Program-made: the position numbers and the translations under genes
Part shown: positions 36,486 to 44,567 of the stretch, one piece after another
Layout of the letters: each line of letters starts with the position of its first letter
How positions within the stretch are numbered: the stretch's first letter is position 1
Notes under the pieces: generated by a model
What the model was told of the DNA's origin: nothing
Databases searched by the model: none
The model's input: the letters and a program-made list of their open reading frames with translations, nothing else
DNA from: Desulfoluna sp.
GTDB taxonomy: Bacteria; Desulfobacterota; Desulfobacteria; Desulfobacterales; Desulfolunaceae
Direction of reading: 5' to 3'
Assembly: GCF_030145185.1 (NCBI RefSeq)
Contig: NZ_JAQYWB010000013.1
Coordinates: 34,587 to 98,586, forward strand
Length of the DNA stretch: 64,000 bases

Positions 36486-37187
36486 TTAAATCCCCCGGTT
36501 CCGGCACCGCACCATGCGCCATAAAAGACGCCGTCGGTGTCCGTCGTTGTAGGGCCCCCAAGTTCGATCGCCGTCGGCGTACTGCGCGATATACTGAGCA
36601 CTGTTGATAAACCCTCGCTCCTCGCGCGCCGTCCGGGCGATCAAGGCGAAACGAACAGCCACAATCGCCGAAAGATCGGTGGGGGTCCCCACAAAGGAGC
36701 CATCCTCAAGCATGTAGCTGAACTCCAGGGTCTGGATATTTTCAGAGACCGCCACCGGCACGGCCACGGCAGCCCCTATGGATCGACTCCGCCCCATATC
36801 CATATCTCCATCGCCACCATCATCAAAAAGAGCGTAAGAGATCGTCTCCGTCAACAGCCCCTCGTCCGTCTCATCCACCGTCCCATCGCCATCGTCGTCT
36901 TCCCCGTTGGCGTCTCCGTCAAGGGAGGCGGAAAAAGTCAGGAGACCAGGGGTGGCGACCGTAATGGCGGCCCCGGTGACCCCATCAGGGTCATAGCCCG
37001 CCATACGAAAGTCTTTATCCATCAGTACCATGGCGGCTCGCAGATTCTGCTGCATCTCAATCACCCGCTCCTGGGTCACCCGCGTCTGAATCTGCGAATC
37101 GTAGAAAAAATAACCTGCCGTGATGATCATGATGGAAAGGGCGATGGACACCAACAACTCTAAAAGAGTAAAGCCTTGTTTTCCCAT
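36486..37187 (-). CDS. pilW: PilW-like minor pilin
   Basis: 233 residues from the ATG at 37187 (AGGAG seven bases upstream; the ATG two codons earlier is too close). The type III signal is MGKQG/FTLLELLVSI, then a membrane helix and the typical PilW block MQQNLRAAMVLMDKDFRMAGYDP. A striking acidic insert (DANGEDDDGDGTVDETDEG) looks like a calcium-binding loop and recalls the calcium site of PilY1. It is probably a minor pilin of the tip complex, cotranscribed with pilV, pilX and pilY1. A deleted MITE-1 lies just before its start. Confidence 0.83.
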   Translation of the reverse strand: MGKQGFTLLELLVSIALSIMIITAGYFFYDSQIQTRVTQERVIEMQQNLRAAMVLMDKDFRMAGYDPDGVTGAAITVATPGLLTFSASLDGDANGEDDDGDGTVDETDEGLLTETISYALFDDGGDGDMDMGRSRSIGAAVAVPVAVSENIQTLEFSYMLEDGSFVGTPTDLSAIVAVRFALIARTAREERGFINSAQYIAQYADGDRTWGPYNDGHRRRLLWRMVRCRNRGI

Positions 37188-37199
37188 ATCCATTCTCCT

Positions 37200-37352
37200 G
37201 TAGCCCGGCTCGCCCGAAGGGTGAGAAAATCAGACAGAATACCGTGGATTCCATTTTGCATTTTTGAAACAACTGAAAATATTACTGCAAAAAACTGTAA
37301 TTACTAATTATTTCTTAATCCTGATTGTTTTCTCATGAAATATCCGGGTTAG
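37200..37352 (+). mobile_element. MITE-1 copy D, internally deleted (about 153 bp)
   Basis: Starts TAGCCCGGCTCGCCCGAAGG: the left terminal bases are fused directly to the central GGCTCGCCC block, so about 100 bases are missing. The right half and the right terminal repeat (TCATGAAATATCCGGGTTAG) are intact. It lies between fimT and pilW within the pilus operon and ends eight bases before the fimT stop codon position at 37361. Confidence 0.7.
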
Positions 37353-37360
37353 GCCTTCCG

Positions 37361-37861
37361 TCACATCGATTCAACCCGACTGCTTCCAGCCCCATTGAGG
37401 ACAACACGCATCGACTTGCCATACTTATTTCTCAATTGAACGTTTCCGTTGCGACCGGTGGTCAGTCCATAGCTGCCGAAATGAGTGCGGTCTTTGTCCT
37501 GAGTCCCTGATCCGGCCAAGTCAAATCGAGCACGAAACATATCGATACCGGTGGGCAAGCGGACCGATGCCACCGTTGGCTCTCCGGTGTCGTGGGTGCG
37601 ATCTCCGTTCTCGTCTATAAAGGCCATATAATTTCCGGCATCACCGACCCCTTCCGTAAAAACAACCACCACATCCCCCCCCACTTTAATCGCCTCGGAG
37701 CGGGCGGTCTGCAACAGGAGATGCACGTCCCAGGCGGTGGAAGAGAGCCTCTGACTGGCGTTCCATTGTCTGAATCCTGGAACGGCGATACCAGCCAGCA
37801 AAGCCACAAGAGCCATCACCACCATCAGCTCCATCAGGGTCATGCCTCTGGATTTATCCAT
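37361..37861 (-). CDS. fimT: GspH/FimT-family pseudopilin
   Basis: 166 residues from the ATG at 37861, which has GGAAGGAGAGG upstream; the frame extends to 37897 without a site. The prepilin signal is MDKSRG/MTLMELMVVMAL. The GspH/FimT fold shows RLSSTAWDVHLLLQTARSEA with the conserved ARSEAIK, and SGRVESM-type ending (NGAGSSRVESM). A calcium-like loop DENGDRTHDTGE occurs in the middle. Probably the first gene of the pilus operon; about 170 bases, mostly the deleted MITE-1, separate it from pilW, so the two may still be cotranscribed. Confidence 0.85.
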   Translation of the reverse strand: MDKSRGMTLMELMVVMALVALLAGIAVPGFRQWNASQRLSSTAWDVHLLLQTARSEAIKVGGDVVVVFTEGVGDAGNYMAFIDENGDRTHDTGEPTVASVRLPTGIDMFRARFDLAGSGTQDKDRTHFGSYGLTTGRNGNVQLRNKYGKSMRVVLNGAGSSRVESM

Positions 37862-38743
37862 ATCCTCTCCTTCCCTTTTCTCGCACGCCTTCACCACGGC
37901 GAAAGCGACGTCCTCTAACCCGGATACTTCATGAGAAAACGATTATACCGAGACAATAAAGCAGTTATTACAGTTAATTTTAAAGAAAGCCGCAGGCATT
38001 TCAAAAATGGATAATCCGCTGATTACATAATACGAGCAGGGGCTGACAGGCTGATCATACAGCGGTTTTTCGCCGTCATCGGGCTATCCGAAGGCAGGCT
38101 AACGATCTATAGAAAACCGGATACACGTAATAAAGGCTGGAAGACTATTGGCGCGCAGGGAGGAAACCAGGTGAGCTCAAGAAAGAGCAGGTGTAAACAG
38201 AGCCTATTCAGGAAGAGAGCCTGAGAGCAGGTAATACGACACGCTGTCACGGTCTCGAATCGAGTCCGAAATTTCCGAAACAGCCTGCAGACAAATCGGC
38301 TGGAACAAAACGCCTGGAGAAAAAAGGCGACATTTTATTTGGCAAAACGTTGCATAAAAAAAAGGGGAAGGGAAGACTCTGAGTTCTTGTGTATAAAAGT
38401 CGGATTAAGGGGCCACCCCCACCCGGAACGTCCGTCCAGTGGGACCCACAGGTTTCACCACGGGAATGACCGAATCAACTTTGAACGCATTATAACAGAT
38501 TTACGCAAAAAAAAATCGCATAAATTCTTCTATTTTTAAACAGTTAATCTTTTGCCGCGCCAGTCAACCGAAACCGAATGGCGGCCTTGATCATCGTTCG
38601 GGCCACGGCCATGTAAAAACGGGTGTCGGGTAACAAGACGGCTATCGGCTGGGGCAAAGCGCATCCACACCCTGCGCTCAAGGTCTTTTTGCCTGAGTGG
38701 CTTCGCCCCCCTTACCGCCGAACCGTTCTCAACATCTCATCTC
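37862..38743. other. Long gene-free stretch upstream of fimT
   Basis: About 880 bases without a supported gene. A MITE-1 terminal fragment lies at 37917-37946 (CTAACCCGGATACTTCATGA). The promoter of the pilus operon should be here. Short frames at 38339-38539 and 38623-38811 have no ribosome site or family features. Confidence 0.4.
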
Positions 38744-39952
38744 TTACGATGCCATGGCCGCGTAACGGTCCGCTTCAGCGTTATCTCCGCGGGTTCTGTA
38801 GATTTCGCTGACGGCCTGGTAGGCGTAGGGACCTGTGGAGGGATCTTCCATGGCCAGTTTAAGATACCGTTCAATAAGGCCAACAGAGGTATCGCCCTCC
38901 TCTTTAAGGAGATTGGCGTAGGTCAACTGAATATGTGAGGGGGGGCGTTTCCCGCACCCGGTGCAGTGTCCCATCGAGGTCTCCAGAAGCTTTCGTGACG
39001 CCGGGGCGTCCCCTTTTTCTTTTTTAAGGCTGGCAAGAAAAAAGGCAACGTTATCATCCCATTGATTCTCCAGATGATCGGCGAGCCAGGTCTCGGCGGC
39101 CTCACCTTGCCCGAGATCGTTGAGAAGACGCCCTTTCAAAAGAACCAGCTCCACGGCGGGCTCTGTCATGGCGCCCACATTTTCATCGAGGAGGGTAAGG
39201 GCTTTTTCCTGATGGCCCTCTTCGAGATAAAGATGGCACAAAAGTTCCACGCCGTGGGCATGGGCAGGATGATGGGCCAGGAAGGTGCGAAAAAGTGTCT
39301 CGGCCTTTTCGGTCTTTCCGAGGTTGAAACACGCAGAGCCCAGCTCCAGGGGGACATAGCTGGACTCGCCATTTGCCTGAAGGGCTTCATCCAGGGCGGA
39401 CTCAGCCTCTGCGAACGCCCCTGAATTTAAGGCGCTGTAGCCATTTCTAAACGCATCGCCGTAATCCATGTAGGCCTCACCCTGGGCCTCTGGAAGCGAC
39501 ATGCAAAGGGCCTCGAAACTTTGATCTGCATCGGTATAAGATTCGGACGGCGCATCATCGGCGTCCTCCTCATCATCATCCCACTCCTCCCCTTCTCCTG
39601 CCATGGAACTGCTCAGCTGTCCGACAAGCTCTTCAATGGCCTTTTTCGTCTCCCCATCCGTCGCCAGTTGACCCGCAAGATGCAACAGGTGATGCGCTTC
39701 GGCGTCAATACCCGATTCATGCAGATCCACGGCGTTTTCCAGATGGACTCTGGCCAGAGACTCTCCACATCCTGCGTACTTCTCTTCGATGCGAGCCAGA
39801 ACCGCGCCCTGCCCGGCCTCTTTCCCGACAAGTTTCTCCAGGGCTTTGGCATATTCGGTGCGGGCGGGACCATAATTTTCTGACAGAACCAGGGCGTCGC
39901 CCTTTTTTTCAAGGTCTTCGGGTGATTTGGAGAAAAGTGAGAAAAGCCCCAT
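38744..39952 (-). CDS. TPR-repeat protein
   Basis: 402 residues, AAAAGGAG before the ATG. The N-terminus is soluble (MGLFSLFSKSPEDLEKKGD). Tetratricopeptide-like helix pairs occur from about residue 15 (YGPARTEYAKALEKL) and again from 165 to 390 (YSALNSGAFAEAESALDEAL, SACFNLGKTEKAETLFRTFL, HLYLEEGHQEKALTLLDENV). An acidic linker (EWDDDEEDADDAPSE) divides the two blocks. A CTGC-GK pair near residue 335 is the only cysteine cluster. TPR proteins serve as scaffolds; the partner is unknown. It is 54 bases downstream of the aspartokinase gene and probably cotranscribed, which is unusual for an amino-acid biosynthesis gene. Confidence 0.8.
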   Translation of the reverse strand: MGLFSLFSKSPEDLEKKGDALVLSENYGPARTEYAKALEKLVGKEAGQGAVLARIEEKYAGCGESLARVHLENAVDLHESGIDAEAHHLLHLAGQLATDGETKKAIEELVGQLSSSMAGEGEEWDDDEEDADDAPSESYTDADQSFEALCMSLPEAQGEAYMDYGDAFRNGYSALNSGAFAEAESALDEALQANGESSYVPLELGSACFNLGKTEKAETLFRTFLAHHPAHAHGVELLCHLYLEEGHQEKALTLLDENVGAMTEPAVELVLLKGRLLNDLGQGEAAETWLADHLENQWDDNVAFFLASLKKEKGDAPASRKLLETSMGHCTGCGKRPPSHIQLTYANLLKEEGDTSVGLIERYLKLAMEDPSTGPYAYQAVSEIYRTRGDNAEADRYAAMAS

Positions 39953-40006
39953 GACGGCTCCTTTTATAAAATAAGGTGAAGTTTAATCGAGAACTAAACT
40001 GGGTAG

Positions 40007-41386
40007 TTACTTCGAATGTCCGTTGAAAAAGGTCTGATGCAGCGCCCGAACCGACGCCCTGAGGTCCTCTTCCTGAACGATAAAATAGAGAGCCACCGGC
40101 GAGGGCCCAAAAGCGATCATCTCCACGTTGATCCCGGCTTCATCCATGGCAGAGAAACAACGGGCGGCCACACCTTTGCGGGTATTCAAGCCCTCCCCCA
40201 CCATGCTGATCAGCGCCACATCATCTTCCCTGGCCACCTTGCGAAAGGGATACGGGGTGAGCTTTTCCAGGCGGGCGAACCCCCGATCCATATCTTTTTT
40301 ATCCAGAAGCAGGGAGATACAGGTCTGGGAGGTCACCACGGACTTGATGTTGATTCCGCCGTCGCTGACGCAGCCCGTCACCTCCGACAACATCCCGGTG
40401 CGAGCCCCAACGCCGGAGGCATACACCTTAATGATGCCCACATCGATATTCTGGGTAACGCTTTTGACAACATGGGTGGTTTCTGGGCTGCTCTGGGTGA
40501 TCAGGCTCCCTTCGGCATCGGGATCCAGGGTGCTTTTAATAGCAATGTCCAGTCCATAGCGACGAATCGGTTCCACAGCACGGGGGTGAAGTATCTTTGC
40601 CCCAAAATAACACAATTCAGCCGCCTCGGCATAGGAGAGGACGGAAATCAGTTCCGCTTCCGGGACCAGACGGGGATCCGCGCTCATAAAACCGGCCACA
40701 TCCTTCCAGAACTCCAGAACCTCTGCGGCCATAGCCACGGTGGCAACGGCTGCAGAGTAGTCGGTGCCCCCCCTGCCGTAGGTGGTGATATTGCCTTCTT
40801 GGCTGATCCCGTAAAAACCGGGAATAAAAACCAGAGTCCCCTCGGCAAGAAGGGGGCTCAAGTGTTCGCGAAAATTCGCCCGGGTCACCTCCAGATCGGC
40901 GGTGGCGTCTTCGTATTTCCCGTCGGTGATCATCCCGATATTCTGCGGCATACGGCACACGGCCCGGACGCCCCTGGCGTTCATGGCAAAGGTCAGCAGC
41001 TCTGCACTGAAGCGTTCCCCGTAACTGCTGATCAGATCGCGCATTTTTGGGGTGCTCTCACCGGTATAACTCAGGCCATAATAATATCGTTCCAGGCGCT
41101 GCAGGCTTTTCCCGAAGGTCTTTGAAAACGCCTTCTGAAGATCAGGATCGGTGATGATGTGCCGGGCTGTTGCGATATGCTTGGTGCGAAGCCGGCTGAT
41201 TAACGGAGGAATGTTCTCTTCATCGGCCAAGGCATCAGCCATGCCGTCAATGAGCATGTCGGTAACGCCGTTTAAGGCCGAAACGACAATGATATCACCG
41301 CCCACCCGCCTTGCGAGCAGGTCAAGAATCGATTCAATGGTCTTTTTGCCCTTGAGGCAGCCACCGCCTATTTTTATCACTTTCAT
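40007..41386 (-). CDS. Aspartate kinase-like protein with ACT domains
   Basis: 459 residues. The amino-acid-kinase domain (1-300) includes SYTGESTPKMRDLISSYGER (SxGE block), IPGFYGISQEGNITTYGRGG (the T-x-G-R-G-G-S/T-D-Y nucleotide site) and FWKDVAGFMSADPRLVPEA, all characteristic of aspartokinase. Two ACT domains follow (VYASGVGARTGMLSEVTG; ALISMVGEGLNTRKGVAARC), the usual site of lysine or threonine feedback. The first motif is KIGGGCLKG instead of the normal KFGGTS, and its serine/threonine residues are missing, so activity should not be assumed. It would phosphorylate aspartate at the start of Lys/Thr/Met synthesis. No other pathway gene is adjacent. Confidence 0.82.
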   Translation of the reverse strand: MKVIKIGGGCLKGKKTIESILDLLARRVGGDIIVVSALNGVTDMLIDGMADALADEENIPPLISRLRTKHIATARHIITDPDLQKAFSKTFGKSLQRLERYYYGLSYTGESTPKMRDLISSYGERFSAELLTFAMNARGVRAVCRMPQNIGMITDGKYEDATADLEVTRANFREHLSPLLAEGTLVFIPGFYGISQEGNITTYGRGGTDYSAAVATVAMAAEVLEFWKDVAGFMSADPRLVPEAELISVLSYAEAAELCYFGAKILHPRAVEPIRRYGLDIAIKSTLDPDAEGSLITQSSPETTHVVKSVTQNIDVGIIKVYASGVGARTGMLSEVTGCVSDGGINIKSVVTSQTCISLLLDKKDMDRGFARLEKLTPYPFRKVAREDDVALISMVGEGLNTRKGVAARCFSAMDEAGINVEMIAFGPSPVALYFIVQEEDLRASVRALHQTFFNGHSK

Positions 41387-41467
41387 GGTGCTCGGGATTC
41401 TCCGTGGGGTTGCGTCGTCAATAAGAATTCGTTTGTCTTATCATACTCGTCCGGGAGCAAACAACAT

Positions 41468-41609
41468 TAACCCGGATATTTCACGAAGGGCGAGAAAATC
41501 AAAAATAACATTTTGTATTTTTCGAACACCTGATTTTTTCGTAACAACAATCTGTAATAAAACTGTATATCTTTTTGTATTGCGGTTTCTCATGAAATAT
41601 CCGGGCTAA
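41468..41609 (+). mobile_element. MITE-1 copy E, internally deleted (about 142 bp)
   Basis: TAACCCGGATATTTCACGA runs directly into AGGGCGAGAAAATC, so the left inner palindrome is lost. The right half is diverged but ends TCATGAAATATCCGGGCTAA. It lies between the aspartokinase start and the arsR promoter. Confidence 0.65.
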
Positions 41610-41629
41610 GGAGGCGCATTCCATGCCCC

Positions 41630-41658
41630 TTGACAATATCGATATAATGCGATATTTA
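41630..41658 (+). promoter_or_regulatory. Promoter and probable operator of the arsR-like gene
   Basis: TTGACA (41630-41635), 17 bases, TATTTA (41653-41658). The spacer is an imperfect palindrome (ATATCGATATAATGCGATAT), a plausible autoregulatory site. Transcription should start near 41665, essentially at the ATG, so the mRNA may be leaderless. Confidence 0.6.
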
Positions 41659-41665
41659 GATCTTC

Positions 41666-41977
41666 ATGAATATGGATGCAATCTTCAAAGTGCTCTCAAA
41701 CCCCGTGCGGGTGCAGATACTCAACTGGCTTAAAAACCCAGAGACTCACTTCCCTCCCATGCTCCACCTCCCTGAAGAGGAGAGCGGAAAGGGATACGTG
41801 TGCGTCGGTGTGATTCACGAAAAGACAGGCATCACCCAGTCCACGGTCTCCCATTACCTGAACCTGATGAAGCAGGCGGAACTTCTCTCCTGCAAACGTA
41901 TCGGCCAATGGACGTACTACCGCAGAAACGAAGAAACCATAAAAAAAACGGCTTATTATATCTCAAATAGCCTTTAG
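41666..41977 (+). CDS. ArsR-family winged-helix regulator
   Basis: 103 residues. The ArsR fold shows IFKVLSNPVRVQILNWLKN at the start and TGITQSTVSHYLNLMKQAELL as the recognition helix-turn-helix, then a wing (RIGQWTYYRRNEE). The classical metal site ELCVCDL is absent; cysteines occur at YVCVG and LLSCKR instead, so a thiol- or redox-based signal is possible. No ribosome site precedes either ATG (41666 or 41672), in line with a leaderless transcript. The gene for an Old Yellow Enzyme starts 98 bases downstream behind a similar AT-rich palindromic region and is the probable target. Confidence 0.85.
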   Translation: MNMDAIFKVLSNPVRVQILNWLKNPETHFPPMLHLPEEESGKGYVCVGVIHEKTGITQSTVSHYLNLMKQAELLSCKRIGQWTYYRRNEETIKKTAYYISNSL

Positions 41978-42014
41978 CTAATCACCTCAGCAAAGGCAGG
42001 ATTATTTTTATTCT

Positions 42015-42060
42015 TCAATATATCTAATATCCGCGATATCTCTATCAATAGATATTATAT
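42015..42060 (+). promoter_or_regulatory. AT-rich palindromic region before the Old Yellow Enzyme gene
   Basis: AATATATCTAATATCCGCGA then TATCTC and TATCAATAGATATTATAT: repeated GATAT/ATATC words like those in the arsR promoter at 41636-41655. A candidate ArsR operator; the promoter hexamers cannot be fixed. Confidence 0.45.
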
Positions 42061-42075
42061 AACAAAGGAGCCCCC

Positions 42076-43179
42076 ATGAAGACACTGTTTGATCCCACGC
42101 ACATCGGAACCCTGCCCCTGAAAAACCGCCTCTGGCGATCCGCCACCTGGATGAACATGGCCGACGACAAAGGCCACCTCACCGACCGCCTGGAGGCGAC
42201 TTACCTTGCGTTGGCCCGGGGAGGTGTCGGGACCATTATCACCGGGTATGCCTTCGTCCTCGAAGAAGAACAGCCCAACCCCGGTATGCTGGGCATCTAT
42301 GAGGACTCTTTTATTCCAGAGTATCAGGCCTTCACAAAAAAAATCCACGCGGAGGGGGCCAACATCATCATGCAAATCGTCTACGGGGGGTCTTTCACAA
42401 ACTTTCAACCGGAAAACCGGTTGATCTGGGGACCCTCCGCCGTCCCCCACCCCCTGACCCAGGTGGTCCCCACCGAGATGACAAAAGAAAATATCCACAC
42501 CGTGATCACCGCCCTCGCCCGGGCGGCAGGCCGGGTGAAAGCTTCAGGATTTGACGGGGTTCAGCTCCACGGCGCCCACACCTACCTCTTCAGCCAATTT
42601 CTCTCCCCTTACTTCAACCGAAGGGAAGATGAGTATGGTGGGTCCATCGAAAACCGATGCAAAATCGTCTGCGACACCGTTGAGGCCATTCGCAAAGAGG
42701 TGGGACCGGACTACGGGGTGTTTATTAAAATGCACTGTTCCGATGAATGGGAAGAAAAGGGTCTCAACGAAGAGGAGAGCCTGTATGTGGCAAAAGAGCT
42801 GGAAAAAAGGGGCATCTCAGGAATTGAATTCAGCGGGGGCAATCTGGACATCACGGCCCACCCCAACACCGGGCCGGGCCGAAGCGGAATCCTGAAAGCC
42901 GAAAAGCAATCCTATTTTGCAGAAAAGACAGCGAAAATTGCCCGGCATTTGACGGTTCCTGTCATCTCGGTGGGGGGACATCGAAGCCCGGAAAAACTCA
43001 CTCACATTTTAAACACAACACAGATCGGCTATTTTTCCATGGCGCGCCCCCTGCTTTCCGAGCCGGACCTGATCAACCAATGGCAACAGGGCAATCTTAA
43101 AAATCCCCGTTGTGTCGCCTGCGGGAAATGCCAGGACATCCACGGGAACGGCTGTATTCTGGACAGAAAGCCCGCTTAA
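42076..43179 (+). CDS. NADH:flavin oxidoreductase, Old Yellow Enzyme family
   Basis: 367 residues, with AAAGGAG seven bases ahead of the ATG. The FMN-binding TIM barrel is complete: LKNRLWRSATWMNMADDKG, GFDGVQLHGAHTYLFSQFLS with the catalytic H-x-A-H-type pair, SPYFNRREDEYGGSIENR, and the phosphate site ISVGGHRSPEKL. At the C-terminus is a cysteine cluster CVACGKCQDIHGNGC, reminiscent of the iron-sulfur site in dienoyl-CoA-reductase-type relatives, but no second flavin or NAD domain follows. Expected to reduce activated C=C bonds; the electron donor is uncertain. Probably regulated by the ArsR-like protein just upstream. Confidence 0.88.
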   Translation: MKTLFDPTHIGTLPLKNRLWRSATWMNMADDKGHLTDRLEATYLALARGGVGTIITGYAFVLEEEQPNPGMLGIYEDSFIPEYQAFTKKIHAEGANIIMQIVYGGSFTNFQPENRLIWGPSAVPHPLTQVVPTEMTKENIHTVITALARAAGRVKASGFDGVQLHGAHTYLFSQFLSPYFNRREDEYGGSIENRCKIVCDTVEAIRKEVGPDYGVFIKMHCSDEWEEKGLNEEESLYVAKELEKRGISGIEFSGGNLDITAHPNTGPGRSGILKAEKQSYFAEKTAKIARHLTVPVISVGGHRSPEKLTHILNTTQIGYFSMARPLLSEPDLINQWQQGNLKNPRCVACGKCQDIHGNGCILDRKPA

Positions 43180-43868
43180 AAACGAAGGATATGGTCGGCC
43201 CGCCCGGCCCCCCAACAAAATAAGGGAACGATTCAGCTCGCGATACAGGGGAATATAAATCCAGGCATGGATCCCCGGTCACTTGGCAATACAGAAGGTG
43301 GCGAGTGTTGGACTGTAAATCGGCACGACCGGATCCATGTTGCCAGACAGCCGGGGAAGACGAGGAGAGGAGGGCAAAGGGTATCCGTCACGCCTTCGTC
43401 TTTCCCGCGCTCCCTTCGTCTTTCCCGCGAAGGCGGGAACCCATGGTGGTTATGAGATACTGTCGGGTGTTATGAAACGGGTGACGCAAACGCAAAGGTC
43501 AGCGTTTGGGTCACGACCTTAAAAAAACCGAGAAAGACGGACCGAAACGGAGCGCCGCACTCCGGTGCGGCTTTTTAGTTCGTCGTTACCCATTCCGCAC
43601 CGGAGTGCGGCGCTCCAGAGTACAAGGCTATTCAACACGCTGACTGCCGAAACAATGGTCAAGGCTTTTCCCTCTGCGTAGCCGGAGGCAAAGACACGTC
43701 ATGATCATGCGCTTCATGGTGACAATGCTTTTGGTTTGCCCCCCCATACTTACTGATACGGCACCGACAAGATTGAACAAAGAAAAGGGTGCACAAGCAG
43801 ACCCTTGTGTCACGTGGCACGTTTTTTCGTATTCCGGCAGCCTGAGGTGGATTGGGCTGAATAGCTAC
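43180..43868. other. Repeat-rich gene-free stretch
   Basis: About 690 bases without a supported gene. It includes a direct repeat CTTCGTCTTTCCCGCG (twice near 43396-43430) and the perfect inverted repeat at 43549-43616. Short frames here have no ribosome sites. Confidence 0.4.
43549..43616. repeat. Perfect 22-bp inverted repeat
   Basis: Arms 43549-43570 (GGAGCGCCGCACTCCGGTGC then GG) and 43595-43616 are exact reverse complements around a 24-base loop. The arm itself contains the palindrome GCACTCCGGTGC. It could be a transposable hairpin or a strong RNA stem between the Old Yellow Enzyme and transporter genes. Confidence 0.7.
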
Positions 43869-43910
43869 AAAAAAAGCCTTCCACCGCAGCAACACAACAG
43901 GTGGAAGGCT
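43869..43910 (-). terminator. Terminator of the acetate transporter gene
   Basis: On the minus strand AGCCTTCCACC and GGTGGAAGGCT form an 11-bp stem with a 14-base loop, followed by TTTTTTT. It lies 100 bases after the stop of the transporter gene at 44010. Confidence 0.8.
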
Positions 43911-44009
43911 CCGAATTGAACCTCACGAAAAAGAAGAAGAGAACGGCCACCGCTCTCCGGTCACCGCCCCCTTCTCTCTGCTTCAAGAGGGAGTGCTGGC
44001 CGTGACGGC

Positions 44010-44567
44010 TTACCCGATGGGAAGCACGACGCGATCAAACTGCTCATTGATCACCTCGGCCATGGCGACATAAATGGCGCTCAAGCCGCACACGATGCCT
44101 TCAAAACCCGCGATGGTGCCGATAAAGGCGGAACCGGTCCAGTTATGGACCGCAAGAAGAACAAAAAGAACGGTCAGGGAGGCAAAAATAAACTGAAGCC
44201 CCCGGTTGGCCTTGAGGGTCCCGAAAAACATGAAAAAAGTAAAGATGGCCCACATAAAGAGATACCACCCCATGAATTGATGCCCAGTGGCTTCGATCCA
44301 ACCGAATCTGGGCATCAGGATCAACGCAACAAGGGTGATCCAGAAATGCCCGAACGAGATAAAGGCCGTCATCCCAAAGGTGTTGCCCTTTTTAAACTCA
44401 AGAATCCCTGCAATGATCTGTGCCATGCCGCCATAAAAAAGCCCCATGGCCAGAATCATGGCGCTCATGGGGAAAAAACCGGCGTTATGAATGTTTAAAA
44501 GTACCGTCGTCATACCAAAACCCATAAGCCCCAGGGGCCCCGGGTTTGCCAATGCATCATCCTTCAT
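44010..44567 (-). CDS. AceTr (GPR1/FUN34/SatP) family acetate/succinate transporter
   Basis: 185 residues from the ATG at 44567, which has AGGAGAG upstream; the open frame reaches 44645. The family signature near the start is ANPGPLGLMGFGMTT (NPAPLGL in E. coli SatP). Six membrane helices follow, with the pore-lining FYGGMAQIIAGILEFKKGNT and TAFISFGHFWI, both hallmarks. Members form hexameric channels or transporters for acetate, propionate or succinate. In an organism of this type acetate uptake or release is the likely role. It stands alone with its own terminator at 43869-43910. Confidence 0.9.
   Translation of the reverse strand: MKDDALANPGPLGLMGFGMTTVLLNIHNAGFFPMSAMILAMGLFYGGMAQIIAGILEFKKGNTFGMTAFISFGHFWITLVALILMPRFGWIEATGHQFMGWYLFMWAIFTFFMFFGTLKANRGLQFIFASLTVLFVLLAVHNWTGSAFIGTIAGFEGIVCGLSAIYVAMAEVINEQFDRVVLPIG

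Noticed and set aside
38340..38354. Sigma-54-like sequence TGGCAAAACGTTGCA
   Set aside because: GG and GC are separated by nine bases rather than ten, and no gene starts downstream on that strand.
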